DNA of 64,000 nt from Pararhizobium gei (GCF_029223885.1 NZ_CP119409.1:336001-400000), one strand, 5' to 3'. Counted from the stretch's first letter, positions 46,113 through 56,214 are shown. The notes: generated by a model from the letters alone, not told the origin. Translations and numbers: made by a program.

Positions 46113-49100
46113 CTATGCGATGAGAAAATCCTGATGGGTCAATGCAGCCTTGTTGTTCAGAATGGCCAGCTGCACTGCCGTTGCCCCGCTACCGCTGCCG
46201 TCGGCATCGTAGAACACGGCGCCGGTCGTCCTGTCATAGAGGATGCGGTCATCGGCATCGACCGCACCCGAGGCGAGATCTTTGAAGGCGCCCTGTGCGA
46301 GACCGCCAGCGGTAAGGCTCGTGTAAACGTTTGCTGCCAGCCGGATGACATCGTCCACCACCGAAAAGTCGACGATGCTGTCGATATTGGATGACCCGGC
46401 CGTGGTCGTGAACAGGAAGGTGTCGGCGCCTGCACCACCTTGCAATAGGTCGGTGCCTGCTCTCCCATCGAGAACATTGGCGCCGGCATTGCCCTGGAGC
46501 GTGTTGGCGAACTCGTTGCCCGAGAGATTCAGCGCCGTCGAGCCGGTGCTGCCGAGCAGCCGAAGGGTCTCGATTTCCTGGCCCGCTGCAAGCGCGTAGC
46601 TGACCACCGTCTGCACGGTGTCGGTGCCGTTGCCAGCCGCTTCCATAACCTTGTCGGCGATGTTGTCGATCTGGTAGATGTCATTGCCGGCAAGACCCTG
46701 AAGCGTATCGGCGCCAGCTTTTCCGTCCAAAACATTGGCGCCGCCATTGCCTTGCAGCGTGTTGGCGAATTCGTTGCCGCCAAGGTTCAGAGCTGCCGAG
46801 CCGGTGCTTGCCAGCAGCCGCAAGGTTTCGATTTCCTCTCCCGCCGCCAGTGTGAAGCTGATCGTCGCTTGTACTGTGTCCGTACCGTTGCCGATCGCTT
46901 CCAGCACTTTGTCCGTGGCATTGTCCACCTGGTAGATGTCATTGCCGGCAAATCCCTGAAGCGTGTCGGCACCTGCTTTTCCGTCAAGCACGTTTGCGCC
47001 GGCATTGCCCTGAAGGGTGTTGGCGAACTCGTTGCCCGAGAGATTCAGCGCCGTCGAGCCGGTGCTCCCGACCAGCCGCAACGTTTCGATCTCCTGGCCG
47101 GCAGCCAGCGAAAAGGTTACGGTTGTCTGCACGGTGTCGGTGCCATTTCCGGCATTTTCAAAGACCTTGTCTGCAGCGTTGTCGACCTGATAGGTGTCGT
47201 TGCCACCCAATCCGTAAAGCGCATCGACGCCTGTTTTTCCGTCAAGGACATTGGCGCCGGCGTTGCCCTGCAGCGTGTTGGCGAATTCGTTGCCCGAAAG
47301 GTTGAGCGCGGTCGAACCGGTGCTGCCGAGCAACCGAAGAATCTCGATTTCCTGTCCCGCCGCCAATGCGAAGCTGACCGAACTCTGTACCGTGTCGGTA
47401 CCGTTGCCGGCGGCTTCCAACACCTTGTCCCCGATGTTGTCGACCTGATAGATATCGTTGCCGCCCAATCCGTAAAGCGCATCGACGCCTGCTTTTCCGT
47501 CCAGCACGTTGGCGCCGGCATTGCCCTGCAGCGTATTGGCGAATTCATTGCCGGACAGGTTGACGGCGGTCACGCCGGCGGCACCGACCACCCGCAGCGT
47601 TTCGATCTCCTGACCTGCTGCGAGAGCATAGCTGACCGCCGTCTGAACAATATCGCTGCCTTGTCCCGCAGCTTCGATAACCTGGTCGCCGGCGTTGTCG
47701 ACCGTGTAGATATCGTTGCCGCCAAGCCCTTGCAACGTGTCTGCTCCGGTCTTGCCGTCAAGCACGTTTGCAGCTGCGTTGCCGATGATCAGATTAGCCA
47801 GGCTATTGCCTGTTCCGTTGATTGCCGCAGCGCCGGTCAGTGTCAGTCGCTCGACCTCGGCCGACAGCGTCAGCGTAACGCTTGACTGGACCGTATCGGT
47901 CCCTCCACCGGCAATTTCCGCAATGGTGTCGCCGGAATTGTCGACCAGATAGGTGTCATTTCCCGCACCGCCCGCCATCGCATCGGCCCCGGCGCCACCG
48001 TTGAGAATATTGTCTCCGGAATTGCCGGTGAGACTGTTGACAAACCCGTTGCCGGTGCCGTTGATGGCCGCCACACCCGTGAGAACGAGGTTCTCCAGGC
48101 TGTCCTCGAGCGTGTATGTGATGCTCGACCGTACAGTATCCTTGCCGGATGCGAACGCGTCCTCGTAGATCAAATCGAGAATTTTACTGTCGACGATATA
48201 GGTGTCGCTGCCTTCGCCGCCATTGAGAGAGTTGGTTCCGGCGCCCCCATCCAGCGTGTCATCGCCTTCGGCGCCATACAGAAAGTCGTCGCCAGTGCTG
48301 GTAACGATGGTGTTGCCGAGTGTCGACGCGAAAATCGTTGCACTACGGCCGGACAATTCATCCTTAAGATCCGCAGTGCCGCCGTTTGTCAGGCGAAGAT
48401 TGACAGGTTCGCCCGGAAAATCCGGCCGATAGATGATCGATGTGAAGCTCTCGAACTGGCTGACCGTACCTTCGACTTCGTTGCCGTTCGTCGCAAGCAC
48501 CTCGACGCCCGTGATAGTGCCGGTTCCGAGCGTCTGGCCGGAATAGAGCGTATCCGTGCCCAGGCCGCCATCGATGTTCATCGAGACATTGTTGGATGTA
48601 TCGATCACATCGTCGCCGGCTCCAGCGTCGATGGTTCCGGTTCCCACCCAACTGGTGATCGTGTCATTGCCGATGCCGCCGGAGATCGCTGTGGTTGTGC
48701 CTTCGTAATCGGTAATGGTATCGTTGCCGTCGCCGCCGTTCAGCGTGTCATTGCCGTCAGCGCCGTCGAGGGTGTCGTTGCCAGCCCCGCCGCTCAACGT
48801 GTCGTTGCCCGCTCTGCCATACAGGGCGTCGTCAAGTGCGCCGGTGGTGATCGTATTGCCGAAGTCCGACGCAACAATCGTCGCACTCCGACCGGACAAT
48901 TCATCCAGAAGATCCACAGCCCCGCCGTTTGTCAGGCGAAGATTGACCGGTTCGCCCGGAAAATCCGGCCGATAGATGATCGACGTGAAGCTCTCGAACT
49001 GGCTGACCGTACCTTCGACTTCGTTGCCGTTCGTCGCAAGCACCTCGACGCCCGTGATAGTGCCGGTTCCGAGCGTCTGGCCGGAATAGAGCGTATCCGT

Positions 49101-51251
49101 GCCCAGGCCGCCATCGATGTTCATCGAGACATTGTTGGATGTATCGATCACATCGTCGCCGGCTCCAGCGTCGATGGTTCCGGTTCCCACCCAACTGGTG
49201 ATCGTGTCATTGCCGATGCCGCCGGAGATCGCTGTGGTTGTGCCTTCGTAATCGGTAATGGTATCGTTGCCGTCGCCGCCGTTCAGCGTGTCATTGCCGT
49301 CCGCTCCGTTAAGGGTGTCGTTGCCTGCCCCGCCGGTCAACGTGTCATTGCCTGCCCCGCCGTACAGGGCGTCGTCCAGCGCGCCGGTGTTGATCGTGTT
49401 GCCGAAGTCCGACGCGAAAATCGCCCCGCTACGGCCAGTCAATTCATCCAGAAGATCGACAGCCCCGCCGTTTGTCAGGCGAAGATTGACCGGCTCGCCC
49501 GGAAAATCCGGATTAAAGATGATCGACGTGAAGCTCTCGAACTGGCTGACCGTACCTTGGACTTCGTAGCCGTTCGTCACAAGAATCTCGACACCCGTGA
49601 TTGTGCCGGTTCCGAGCGTCTGGCCGGAATAGAGCGTATCCGTGCCCAGGCCCCCGTCGATGTTCATCGAGACATTACTGGATGTATCGATCACATCGTC
49701 GCCCGCTCCGGCGTCGATCGTTCCGGTTCCCATAACCGTGGTGATCGTGTCACTGCCGATACCGCCGGAGATCGCCGTGCTCGTGCCTTCGTAATCGGTG
49801 ATGGTGTCGTTGCCGTCACCGCCGTTCAGCGTGTCATTGCCATTAGCCCCGTCGAGGGTGTCGTTTCCCGTTCCGCCGTTCAGTGTGTCGTTGCCCGCTC
49901 CGCCATACAGGGCATCGTCAAGTGCGCTGGCGGTGATCGTATTTCCGAAGTTTGAAGCGGAAATTGTCGCGCTACGGCCAGTCAATTCATCGAGAAGATC
50001 GACAGCCCCGCCGTTTGTCAGGCGAAGATTGACCGGTTCGCCCGGAAAATCCAGATTAAAGATGATCGACGTAAAGCTCTCGAACTGGCTGACCGTACCT
50101 TGGACTTCGTAGCCGTTCGTCGCCAGGATCTCGATGCCCGTGATTGTGCCTGTTCCAAAGGTATGGCCGGAATAGAGCGTATCCGTGCCCATGCCGCCAT
50201 CGATATTCATTGCTCCATTGCTGGATGTGCTGGATGTATCGATCACATCGTCGCCCGCTCCAGCGTCGATGGTTCCGGTTCCCACACCTATGGTAATCGT
50301 GTCGTTGCCGATGCCGCCTGAGATCGCCGTGCTCGTGCCTTCGTAGTCGGAAATACTGTCATTGCCATCGCCGCCGTTCAGCGCGTCATTGCCATCAGCT
50401 CCGTCGAGGGTGTCGTTGCCCGCTCCGCCGTTCAGCGTGTCATTGCCAGCCCCGCCATACAGGGTGTCATCAAGTGCGCCGGTGGTGATCGTATTGCCGA
50501 AGTTTGAAGCGGAAATTGTCGCGCTACGGCCGGACAATTCATCGAGAAGATCGACAACCCCGCTGTTTGTCAGGCGAAGATTGACCTCTTCGTCCGTAAA
50601 ATCCAGATTAAAGATGATCGACGTGAAGCTCTCGAACTGGCTGACCGCACCTTGGACTTCGTAGCCGTTCGTCGTCAGGATCTCGATGCCCGTGATCGTG
50701 CCGGTTCCGAGCGTCGGGCCGGAATAGAGCATATCCGTGCCCAGGCCGCCATCGATGTTCATCGAGACATTATTGGAAGTATCGATCACATCGTCGCCCG
50801 CTCCGGCGTCGATGGTTCCGGTTCCCACACCTATGGTAATCGTGTCGTTGCCGATGCCGCCTGAGATCGCCGTGCTCGTGCCTTCGTAGTCGGAAATGCT
50901 GTCATTGCCATCGCCGCCGTTCAGCGTGTCATTGCCGTCAGCCCCGTCGAGGGTGTCGTTGCCCGCTCCGCCATTCAAGATATCATTGCCATTTCCACCA
51001 TACAGGGTGTCATCGCCGGCGCCGGTGGTGATCGTATTGCCAAGCGCCGATGCGAACATCACGGCGTTGCGCGCTCCGCCGCCATCGATCTGCAACTCAT
51101 CCGTCAAATCGAGCGCGCCACCATTGGTCAGCGACAGCTCTATCGCCGATGTCGGATCGTCGATTGAAACCACGATCTGATCGAAGTTTTCAAAATAGGC
51201 TATGGTTCCGGAGATGTTGCTTCCGAACGTTTCGAGCGTATTGATTGCCAT
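46113..51251 (-). CDS. Large RTX-type calcium-binding repeat protein (1712 aa)
   Basis: A giant secreted-type protein. Residues about 50-957 consist of five near-copies of a 181-184-residue unit. Each unit contains GGAGNDTLNGGAGNDTLDG-type nonapeptides, an ISGGIGNDTITxxxGTGTIDAGAGDDVIDT stretch and a TSII segment. Residues about 960-1712 are RTX units of the form NDxYxVDNAxDKVxEAxGxGTDTVQ. The C-terminus ends THQDFLIA, as in type I secretion substrates. There is no N-terminal signal. AGGG precedes the ATG. No type I export genes are adjacent. It probably folds on calcium outside the cell as an adhesin, matrix or surface-layer protein; no enzyme domain is visible. Confidence 0.88.
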   Translation of the reverse strand: MAINTLETFGSNISGTIAYFENFDQIVVSIDDPTSAIELSLTNGGALDLTDELQIDGGGARNAVMFASALGNTITTGAGDDTLYGGNGNDILNGGAGNDTLDGADGNDTLNGGDGNDSISDYEGTSTAISGGIGNDTITIGVGTGTIDAGAGDDVIDTSNNVSMNIDGGLGTDMLYSGPTLGTGTITGIEILTTNGYEVQGAVSQFESFTSIIFNLDFTDEEVNLRLTNSGVVDLLDELSGRSATISASNFGNTITTGALDDTLYGGAGNDTLNGGAGNDTLDGADGNDALNGGDGNDSISDYEGTSTAISGGIGNDTITIGVGTGTIDAGAGDDVIDTSSTSSNGAMNIDGGMGTDTLYSGHTFGTGTITGIEILATNGYEVQGTVSQFESFTSIIFNLDFPGEPVNLRLTNGGAVDLLDELTGRSATISASNFGNTITASALDDALYGGAGNDTLNGGTGNDTLDGANGNDTLNGGDGNDTITDYEGTSTAISGGIGSDTITTVMGTGTIDAGAGDDVIDTSSNVSMNIDGGLGTDTLYSGQTLGTGTITGVEILVTNGYEVQGTVSQFESFTSIIFNPDFPGEPVNLRLTNGGAVDLLDELTGRSGAIFASDFGNTINTGALDDALYGGAGNDTLTGGAGNDTLNGADGNDTLNGGDGNDTITDYEGTTTAISGGIGNDTITSWVGTGTIDAGAGDDVIDTSNNVSMNIDGGLGTDTLYSGQTLGTGTITGVEVLATNGNEVEGTVSQFESFTSIIYRPDFPGEPVNLRLTNGGAVDLLDELSGRSATIVASDFGNTITTGALDDALYGRAGNDTLSGGAGNDTLDGADGNDTLNGGDGNDTITDYEGTTTAISGGIGNDTITSWVGTGTIDAGAGDDVIDTSNNVSMNIDGGLGTDTLYSGQTLGTGTITGVEVLATNGNEVEGTVSQFESFTSIIYRPDFPGEPVNLRLTNGGTADLKDELSGRSATIFASTLGNTIVTSTGDDFLYGAEGDDTLDGGAGTNSLNGGEGSDTYIVDSKILDLIYEDAFASGKDTVRSSITYTLEDSLENLVLTGVAAINGTGNGFVNSLTGNSGDNILNGGAGADAMAGGAGNDTYLVDNSGDTIAEIAGGGTDTVQSSVTLTLSAEVERLTLTGAAAINGTGNSLANLIIGNAAANVLDGKTGADTLQGLGGNDIYTVDNAGDQVIEAAGQGSDIVQTAVSYALAAGQEIETLRVVGAAGVTAVNLSGNEFANTLQGNAGANVLDGKAGVDALYGLGGNDIYQVDNIGDKVLEAAGNGTDTVQSSVSFALAAGQEIEILRLLGSTGSTALNLSGNEFANTLQGNAGANVLDGKTGVDALYGLGGNDTYQVDNAADKVFENAGNGTDTVQTTVTFSLAAGQEIETLRLVGSTGSTALNLSGNEFANTLQGNAGANVLDGKAGADTLQGFAGNDIYQVDNATDKVLEAIGNGTDTVQATISFTLAAGEEIETLRLLASTGSAALNLGGNEFANTLQGNGGANVLDGKAGADTLQGLAGNDIYQIDNIADKVMEAAGNGTDTVQTVVSYALAAGQEIETLRLLGSTGSTALNLSGNEFANTLQGNAGANVLDGRAGTDLLQGGAGADTFLFTTTAGSSNIDSIVDFSVVDDVIRLAANVYTSLTAGGLAQGAFKDLASGAVDADDRILYDRTTGAVFYDADGSGSGATAVQLAILNNKAALTHQDFLIA
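48381..51104. repeat. Five tandem 543-552-bp units inside the RTX gene
   Basis: The anchor GCCGTTTGTCAGGCGAAG recurs at 48381, 48924, 49467 and 50010 (spacing 543), and in slightly changed form at 50562 (spacing 552, a 9-bp insertion). The fifth unit ends near 51104. The two leftmost units differ at about one base over 360 compared by eye, while the others have diverged more. Confidence 0.85.
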
Positions 51252-51447
51252 TGTGAGCCCTATTCCTTGAATTATGTGATGTCATCAAACGTCGTTGTAA
51301 GCAGATGAAGGCTTACATACTTGTCGTCTTCATCTGTCGTAATGTCTGGTGCGATTGCGTCGAAAGAGATGCTATCCTTAAAGCCTACAATGCTATCAGA
51401 AATATGAAAGGCAGGGTTGCACCTCGCGGCGACTTTGTCCATTCCTT
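51252..51447. other. Intergenic region between the two RTX genes
   Basis: This 196-bp region is lower in GC than its surroundings and carries the promoter-like element and dyad listed next. The frame seen at 51305-51544 on the plus strand runs into the RTX gene and is not credible as a gene. Confidence 0.5.
51271..51336 (-). promoter_or_regulatory. Candidate promoter and upstream dyad of the 1712-aa RTX gene
   Basis: On the minus strand TTACAA (plus 51295-51300) and CATAAT (plus 51271-51276) are 18 bp apart and precede the gene by about 20 bases. Directly upstream of the -35 lies a 9-bp dyad, CAGATGAAG (51302-51310) and CTTCATCTG (51328-51336), with a 17-base centre. That position suits an activator. 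Confidence 0.4.
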
Positions 51448-54400
51448 CTATACGATCAGGACGTCTGAGGCGCCCAGTGCCGGATGGTTTTGTAGAATTG
51501 CAAAAATGACTTCGCCGCCTGTGCCGCTGCCATTGGTATCGTAGGCCAGCGAGCCGTCGCTGGTGTCGTAGACGATATAATCATCCGCATCCTGCGCCAC
51601 TCCGGTGGACGTCGCCACAAAGTTGGCCGCACTCAGCGCTCCATTTGCGAGCTTCGTGAAAATCTCATGGCTGAGAACGATGACATCCTCGTTGCCCGAG
51701 CCGTTCGAGAAGCGCGTGATCGTATCGACATTGCTCGTGGCATCCAGTCTGGTGTCGAAAATGTAGGTATCGTCTCCCTGTCCACCCACGAGGATGTCGT
51801 TGCCGCGACCGCCGTTCAGGACGTTCGCGCCGGCATTGCCGATCAAGGTCTGCGCAAGCGCATTGCCCGTCAGGTCAAGGGCGGCTGTGCCTGTCGAGCT
51901 GGAGAGCTTGAGCGTCTCGATCTCCTGATTGCTTCCCAGGGCGAACGACACCGTCGATATGACGGTATCGATGCCGCTGCCGAGCGTATCGAACACCTGG
52001 TCGCCGGCCTGCTCGACCACATAGATGTCGTCGCCGGCCCCGCCGCGCAGAATGTCGTCACCTGCCTTGCCGTCCAGCTTGTTTGCACCGGCATTGCCGA
52101 TCAGCTCATTGGCCAGTTCGTTGCCCGACAGGTTGAGTGCCGCGGTGCCGGTGGAAAGAGCAAGCTGCAGCCTCTCGATGTCCTGTCCCGCCGATAGAGA
52201 GAAGCTTGTCGTGGCTATGACGAGGTCGATCCCGCCGCCGACGGATTCGAGCACCTTGTCGCTGGCCTTGTCCACCACATAGGTATCGTTGCCATCGCCG
52301 CCGCGCAGGATGTCGTCGCCACCCTTGCCGTCGAGCGTGTTTGCCCCGGCATTGCCGATCAGTTGATTGGCAAATTCGTTGCCCTTGAGATAGAGCGGCG
52401 CGGTCCCGGTGGAGCTCGCAAGCCTCAGCGTTTCGATTTCCTGTCCTGCGGACAAGGCGTAATTCGTTGTGGAGACGATCACGTCCGTTCCGCCACCCAC
52501 GGCCTCGAAGACCTTGTCGCCGGTTTCCGCGACCAGATAGGTGTCGTCGCCGGCACCGCCGCCCATGGTGTCGTTACCGCCCTTGCCATCGAGCGTGTTT
52601 GCCCCGGAATTGCCGATCAGCTGGTTGTCGAACTCGTTGCCCTTGATCGTCAGCGGTGCTGTCCCGGTGGAGAGGGCGAGCCGCAGCACCTCGACCTCCT
52701 GTCCAGCCGCAAGCCCGTAGCTCGTGCTGGCGATCACGATATCGACCCCTTCGCCACCGGCTTCGAAAACCATGTCGCCGATCTCGCCGACCACATAGGT
52801 ATCATTGCCGCCGCCGCCGCTCATGCTGTCATTGCCGCCGCCGCCGTTCAGCAGGTCATTGCTGGCGCCGCCGAATATCACATTGTTGCGGGTATCGCCC
52901 ACCACCTCTTCGGGCGACACATCCAGAAGGTTCACGGTCAACACGGTTTCGAGCGTCGCGCCGGATGGATCTGTCACGCGCACGGTGACATCGTGGGCGG
53001 CAAGCTGCTCGTAATCGAGCAAAAGTCCGTCGGCAACGCGCAATTCGTTTCCGACGACGGCGAAGCGGCCGCCGGCATTGTCGATCAATTCATAGGTCAG
53101 GCTGGAGCCTTCCGCGTCGCTGGCCGCAAGCGTGCCGACAACGGTGCCGTTCGCCGCTCTTTCATCGACTGAAAGACCACTGGCCAGAAGATTCCGGGGC
53201 GCATCGTTCGTCCCGTTGAGGGTAATGGTCAGCGTCTCGCTGTCCGTGGCCGATGCTCCGTCGTTCACCGTCAGTGTAAAGCTCTCCGTCACGGTTGTCG
53301 TAAGCGCTTCTATCGCGCCATCGTTCGGGCGATATTCATAAGCCCCCGTCACGCTGTTCAAAAGCAGCGTTCCGTAAAGACCGACGCGCTGAATATCGAA
53401 ACCGCTGACACTGCTTACAGACCGGCCCGCGACGCCGTAGGTCGCCGTGTCGCCACTATCGGGATCGTCTACAGTCAATACATCGCCGACCGTGCCGAAG
53501 CCATCATCCCCGCTGGTATCCGTATAGGTGATTTCCGTCACCGGCGCGATCAGGACGGGCGTGTCGTTGGTCGGTGTGACGGTCAACGAAAAATCAGATT
53601 TGGCCGAGCTCGAGAAGCTGTCGCTGACGGCAACCTGGAACCCCGCCGAAAGCGTTTCCGAACCGTCATGCCGGAATTCGACCTCTCCCGCCGTCAGCTG
53701 GCTGATGGTGAATTTCGTCGCGGACATGCCATTGACGAAAATCGCCCCGTTGGTGATCGAGGTTGCCGTGAATGTGGCAAACGTATTGTCCGGATCGGTA
53801 AAGCCGAGCTCGCTGGTCGTGAGCACATGCGCGCCGTTTTCCAGCATCGTCGCCGCAAGCGTGCCGGTCAGTGCCGGTGTGTCGTTGGAAGACCCATCCG
53901 GCTCGTAACCGCCAATATTGTCGTTGGTCAGATCGGTTAAATCGACATTGTTGAGGGTGAGGAGTGTGACGAAGGAATAATTGCTTCCGGCAGCGTCGCG
54001 ATCGACCTGCAGCAGTGTATCCGTACCGTTGTGCAGCAACTGGATATGGCCGCTGGCGAAGGGGTTATTGCCGGAGTAGTTCTGCAGGTTGCCCAATATG
54101 CCGTCGAGCTGGATGACATCGCCGCCGTCGCTGGCGGTGAAGTCTGTAATGGTGTTGCTGTCGAAGCTAGTCGGTGTGAAGGTGTCGCGACCGATGCCGC
54201 CGGTCAATGTCAAATTGCTGGCGTAGTATAAGTTAATAGTATCGTCGCCTGCTCCCGCATCGATTGTACCGTTGGAACCGTAGGTATAATAGATTTGATC
54301 ATTCCCAGCGCCGCCACTGATTGTGTTGAGATTGGAAGAGGCGGAGATTGTATCATCGCCATCCCCACCACTGATCGTCGAGTTCGAATTGCCGTTAGCG

Positions 54401-56214
54401 TTGATTTGATCATTTCCAGCGCCGCCATCAAAGATATTCAAGCCCTGATTGTCGTACAAATAATCGTCGCCGTCGCCACCGTTCAGCGTGTCGTCTCCGA
54501 GACCGCCGTGCAGCGTGTCGTTTCCAAGTCCGCCGTCGAGAAGATCCGAACCGTTGCCACCGGTAAGTTCGTCATCGCCGTCGAAACCATAGATCTCGTC
54601 GTCTCCGACCGTTCCAGTAAGATTGTTGCCGTCTTCATCACCATTGATGATCTGGCCTGGAATCGCTGATCCGTCAGGCGGGATGGAACCGAAATTATAG
54701 GCGTTCAGATCGGTTAAATCGACATTGTTGAGGGTGAGGAGTGTGACGAAGGAATAATTGCTTCCGGCAGCGTCGCGATCGACCTGCAGCAGTGTATCCG
54801 TACCGTTCTGCAGCAACTGGATATGGCCGCTGGCGAAGGGGTTGTTGCCGGAGTAGTTCTGCAGGCTGCCCAATATGCCGTCGAGCTGGATGACATCGCC
54901 GCCGTCGCTGGCGGTGAAGTCTGTAATGGTGTTGCTGTCGAAGCTAGTCGGTGTGAAGGTGTCGCGACCGATGCCGCCGGTCAATGTCAAATTGCTGGCG
55001 TAGTATAAGTTAATAGTATCGTCGCCTGCTCCCGCATCGATTGTACCGTTGGAACCGTAGGTATAATAGATTTGATCATTCCCAGCGCCGCCACTGATTG
55101 TGTTGAGATTGGAAGAGGCGGAGATTGTATCATCGCCATCCCCACCACTGATCGTCGAGTTCGAATTGCCGTTAGCGTTGATTTGATCATTTCCAGCGCC
55201 GCCATCAAAGATATTCAAGCCCTGATTGTCGTACAAATAATCGTCGCCGTCGCCACCGTTCAGCGTGTCGTCTCCGAGACCGCCGTGCAGCGTGTCGTTT
55301 CCAAGTCCGCCGTCGAGAAGATCCGAACCGTTGCCACCGGTAAGTTCGTCATCGCCGTCGAAACCATAGATCTCGTCGTCTCCGACCGTTCCAGTAAGAT
55401 TGTTGCCGTCTTCATCACCATTGATGATCTGGCCTGGAATCGCTGATCCGTCAGGCGGGATGGAACCGAAATTATAGGCGTTCAGATCGGTTAAATCGAC
55501 ATTGTTGAGGGTGAGGAGTGTGACGAAGGAATAATTGCTTCCGGCAGCGTCGCGATCGACCTGCAGCAGTGTATCCGTACCGTTCTGCAGCAACTGGATA
55601 TGGCCGCTGGCGAAGGGGTTGTTGCCGGAGTAGTTCTGCAGGCTGCCCAATATGCCGTCGAGCTGGATGACATCGCCGCCGTCGCTGGCGGTGAAGTCTG
55701 TAATGGTGTTGCTGTCGAAGCTAGTCGGTGTGAAGGTGTCGCGACCGATGCCGCCGGTCAATGTCAAATTGCTGGCGTAGTATAAGTTAATAGTATCGTC
55801 GCCTGCTCCCGCATCGATTGTACCGTTGGAACCGTAGGTATAATAGATTTGATCATTCCCAGCGCCGCCACTGATTGTGTTGAGATTGGAAGAGGCGGAG
55901 ATTGTATCATCGCCATCCCCACCACTGATCGTCGAGTTCGAATTGCCGTTAGCGTTGATTTGATCATTTCCAGCGCCGCCATCAAAGATATTCAAGCCCT
56001 GATTGTCGTACAAATAATCGTCGCCGTCGCCACCGTTCAGCGTGTCGTCTCCGAGACCGCCGTGCAGCGTGTCGTTTCCAAGTCCGCCGTCGAGAAGATC
56101 CGAACCGTTGCCACCGGTAAGTTCGTCATCGCCGTCGAAACCATAGATCTCGTCATCTTCATTCGTGCCATCGAGGATGTTGTTGTCATTGTCGCCGTTG
56201 ATGATGCTTGACAT
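51448..56214 (-). CDS. Large RTX protein with 259-aa tandem repeats and cadherin-like domains (1588 aa)
   Basis: A giant calcium-binding protein in three parts. Residues about 1-760 are three copies of a 259-residue unit with GGNGSDLLDGGLGNDTLHG motifs, a Tyr/Asn-rich stretch and a DVIQLDGILG segment. Residues about 775-1100 are cadherin/VCBS-like domains (SFTLTVNDGASATDSETLTI, LSVDERAANGTVVGTLAASD). Residues about 1105-1588 are classical RTX units (GNDTYVV, DKVxEAVGGGTD, GNxxANxLIGNAGANTLDG), ending in a hydrophobic tail (GASDVLIV) suited to type I secretion. GAGGA seven bases before the ATG supports the start. A surface adhesin or biofilm-matrix role is most likely. Confidence 0.88.
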   Translation of the reverse strand: MSSIINGDNDNNILDGTNEDDEIYGFDGDDELTGGNGSDLLDGGLGNDTLHGGLGDDTLNGGDGDDYLYDNQGLNIFDGGAGNDQINANGNSNSTISGGDGDDTISASSNLNTISGGAGNDQIYYTYGSNGTIDAGAGDDTINLYYASNLTLTGGIGRDTFTPTSFDSNTITDFTASDGGDVIQLDGILGSLQNYSGNNPFASGHIQLLQNGTDTLLQVDRDAAGSNYSFVTLLTLNNVDLTDLNAYNFGSIPPDGSAIPGQIINGDEDGNNLTGTVGDDEIYGFDGDDELTGGNGSDLLDGGLGNDTLHGGLGDDTLNGGDGDDYLYDNQGLNIFDGGAGNDQINANGNSNSTISGGDGDDTISASSNLNTISGGAGNDQIYYTYGSNGTIDAGAGDDTINLYYASNLTLTGGIGRDTFTPTSFDSNTITDFTASDGGDVIQLDGILGSLQNYSGNNPFASGHIQLLQNGTDTLLQVDRDAAGSNYSFVTLLTLNNVDLTDLNAYNFGSIPPDGSAIPGQIINGDEDGNNLTGTVGDDEIYGFDGDDELTGGNGSDLLDGGLGNDTLHGGLGDDTLNGGDGDDYLYDNQGLNIFDGGAGNDQINANGNSNSTISGGDGDDTISASSNLNTISGGAGNDQIYYTYGSNGTIDAGAGDDTINLYYASNLTLTGGIGRDTFTPTSFDSNTITDFTASDGGDVIQLDGILGNLQNYSGNNPFASGHIQLLHNGTDTLLQVDRDAAGSNYSFVTLLTLNNVDLTDLTNDNIGGYEPDGSSNDTPALTGTLAATMLENGAHVLTTSELGFTDPDNTFATFTATSITNGAIFVNGMSATKFTISQLTAGEVEFRHDGSETLSAGFQVAVSDSFSSSAKSDFSLTVTPTNDTPVLIAPVTEITYTDTSGDDGFGTVGDVLTVDDPDSGDTATYGVAGRSVSSVSGFDIQRVGLYGTLLLNSVTGAYEYRPNDGAIEALTTTVTESFTLTVNDGASATDSETLTITLNGTNDAPRNLLASGLSVDERAANGTVVGTLAASDAEGSSLTYELIDNAGGRFAVVGNELRVADGLLLDYEQLAAHDVTVRVTDPSGATLETVLTVNLLDVSPEEVVGDTRNNVIFGGASNDLLNGGGGNDSMSGGGGNDTYVVGEIGDMVFEAGGEGVDIVIASTSYGLAAGQEVEVLRLALSTGTAPLTIKGNEFDNQLIGNSGANTLDGKGGNDTMGGGAGDDTYLVAETGDKVFEAVGGGTDVIVSTTNYALSAGQEIETLRLASSTGTAPLYLKGNEFANQLIGNAGANTLDGKGGDDILRGGDGNDTYVVDKASDKVLESVGGGIDLVIATTSFSLSAGQDIERLQLALSTGTAALNLSGNELANELIGNAGANKLDGKAGDDILRGGAGDDIYVVEQAGDQVFDTLGSGIDTVISTVSFALGSNQEIETLKLSSSTGTAALDLTGNALAQTLIGNAGANVLNGGRGNDILVGGQGDDTYIFDTRLDATSNVDTITRFSNGSGNEDVIVLSHEIFTKLANGALSAANFVATSTGVAQDADDYIVYDTSDGSLAYDTNGSGTGGEVIFAILQNHPALGASDVLIV
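53931..56157. repeat. Three near-identical 777-bp tandem repeats
   Basis: The anchor GATCGGTTAAATCGACATTG occurs at 53931, 54708 and 55485, exactly 777 bp apart. The second and third units are identical at every base compared; the first differs at three positions in its first 150 bases. Similarity ends near 56157, shortly inside the gene start. Confidence 0.92.

Noticed and set aside
51305..51544. A 79-codon plus-strand frame between the RTX genes
   Set aside because: It runs into the 3' end of the 1588-aa RTX gene and has no ribosome binding site or resemblance to a known protein.
46113..56214. Regular repeats that might suggest a CRISPR array
   Set aside because: The repeats are in frame, encode RTX motifs and lack short repeats with unique spacers.
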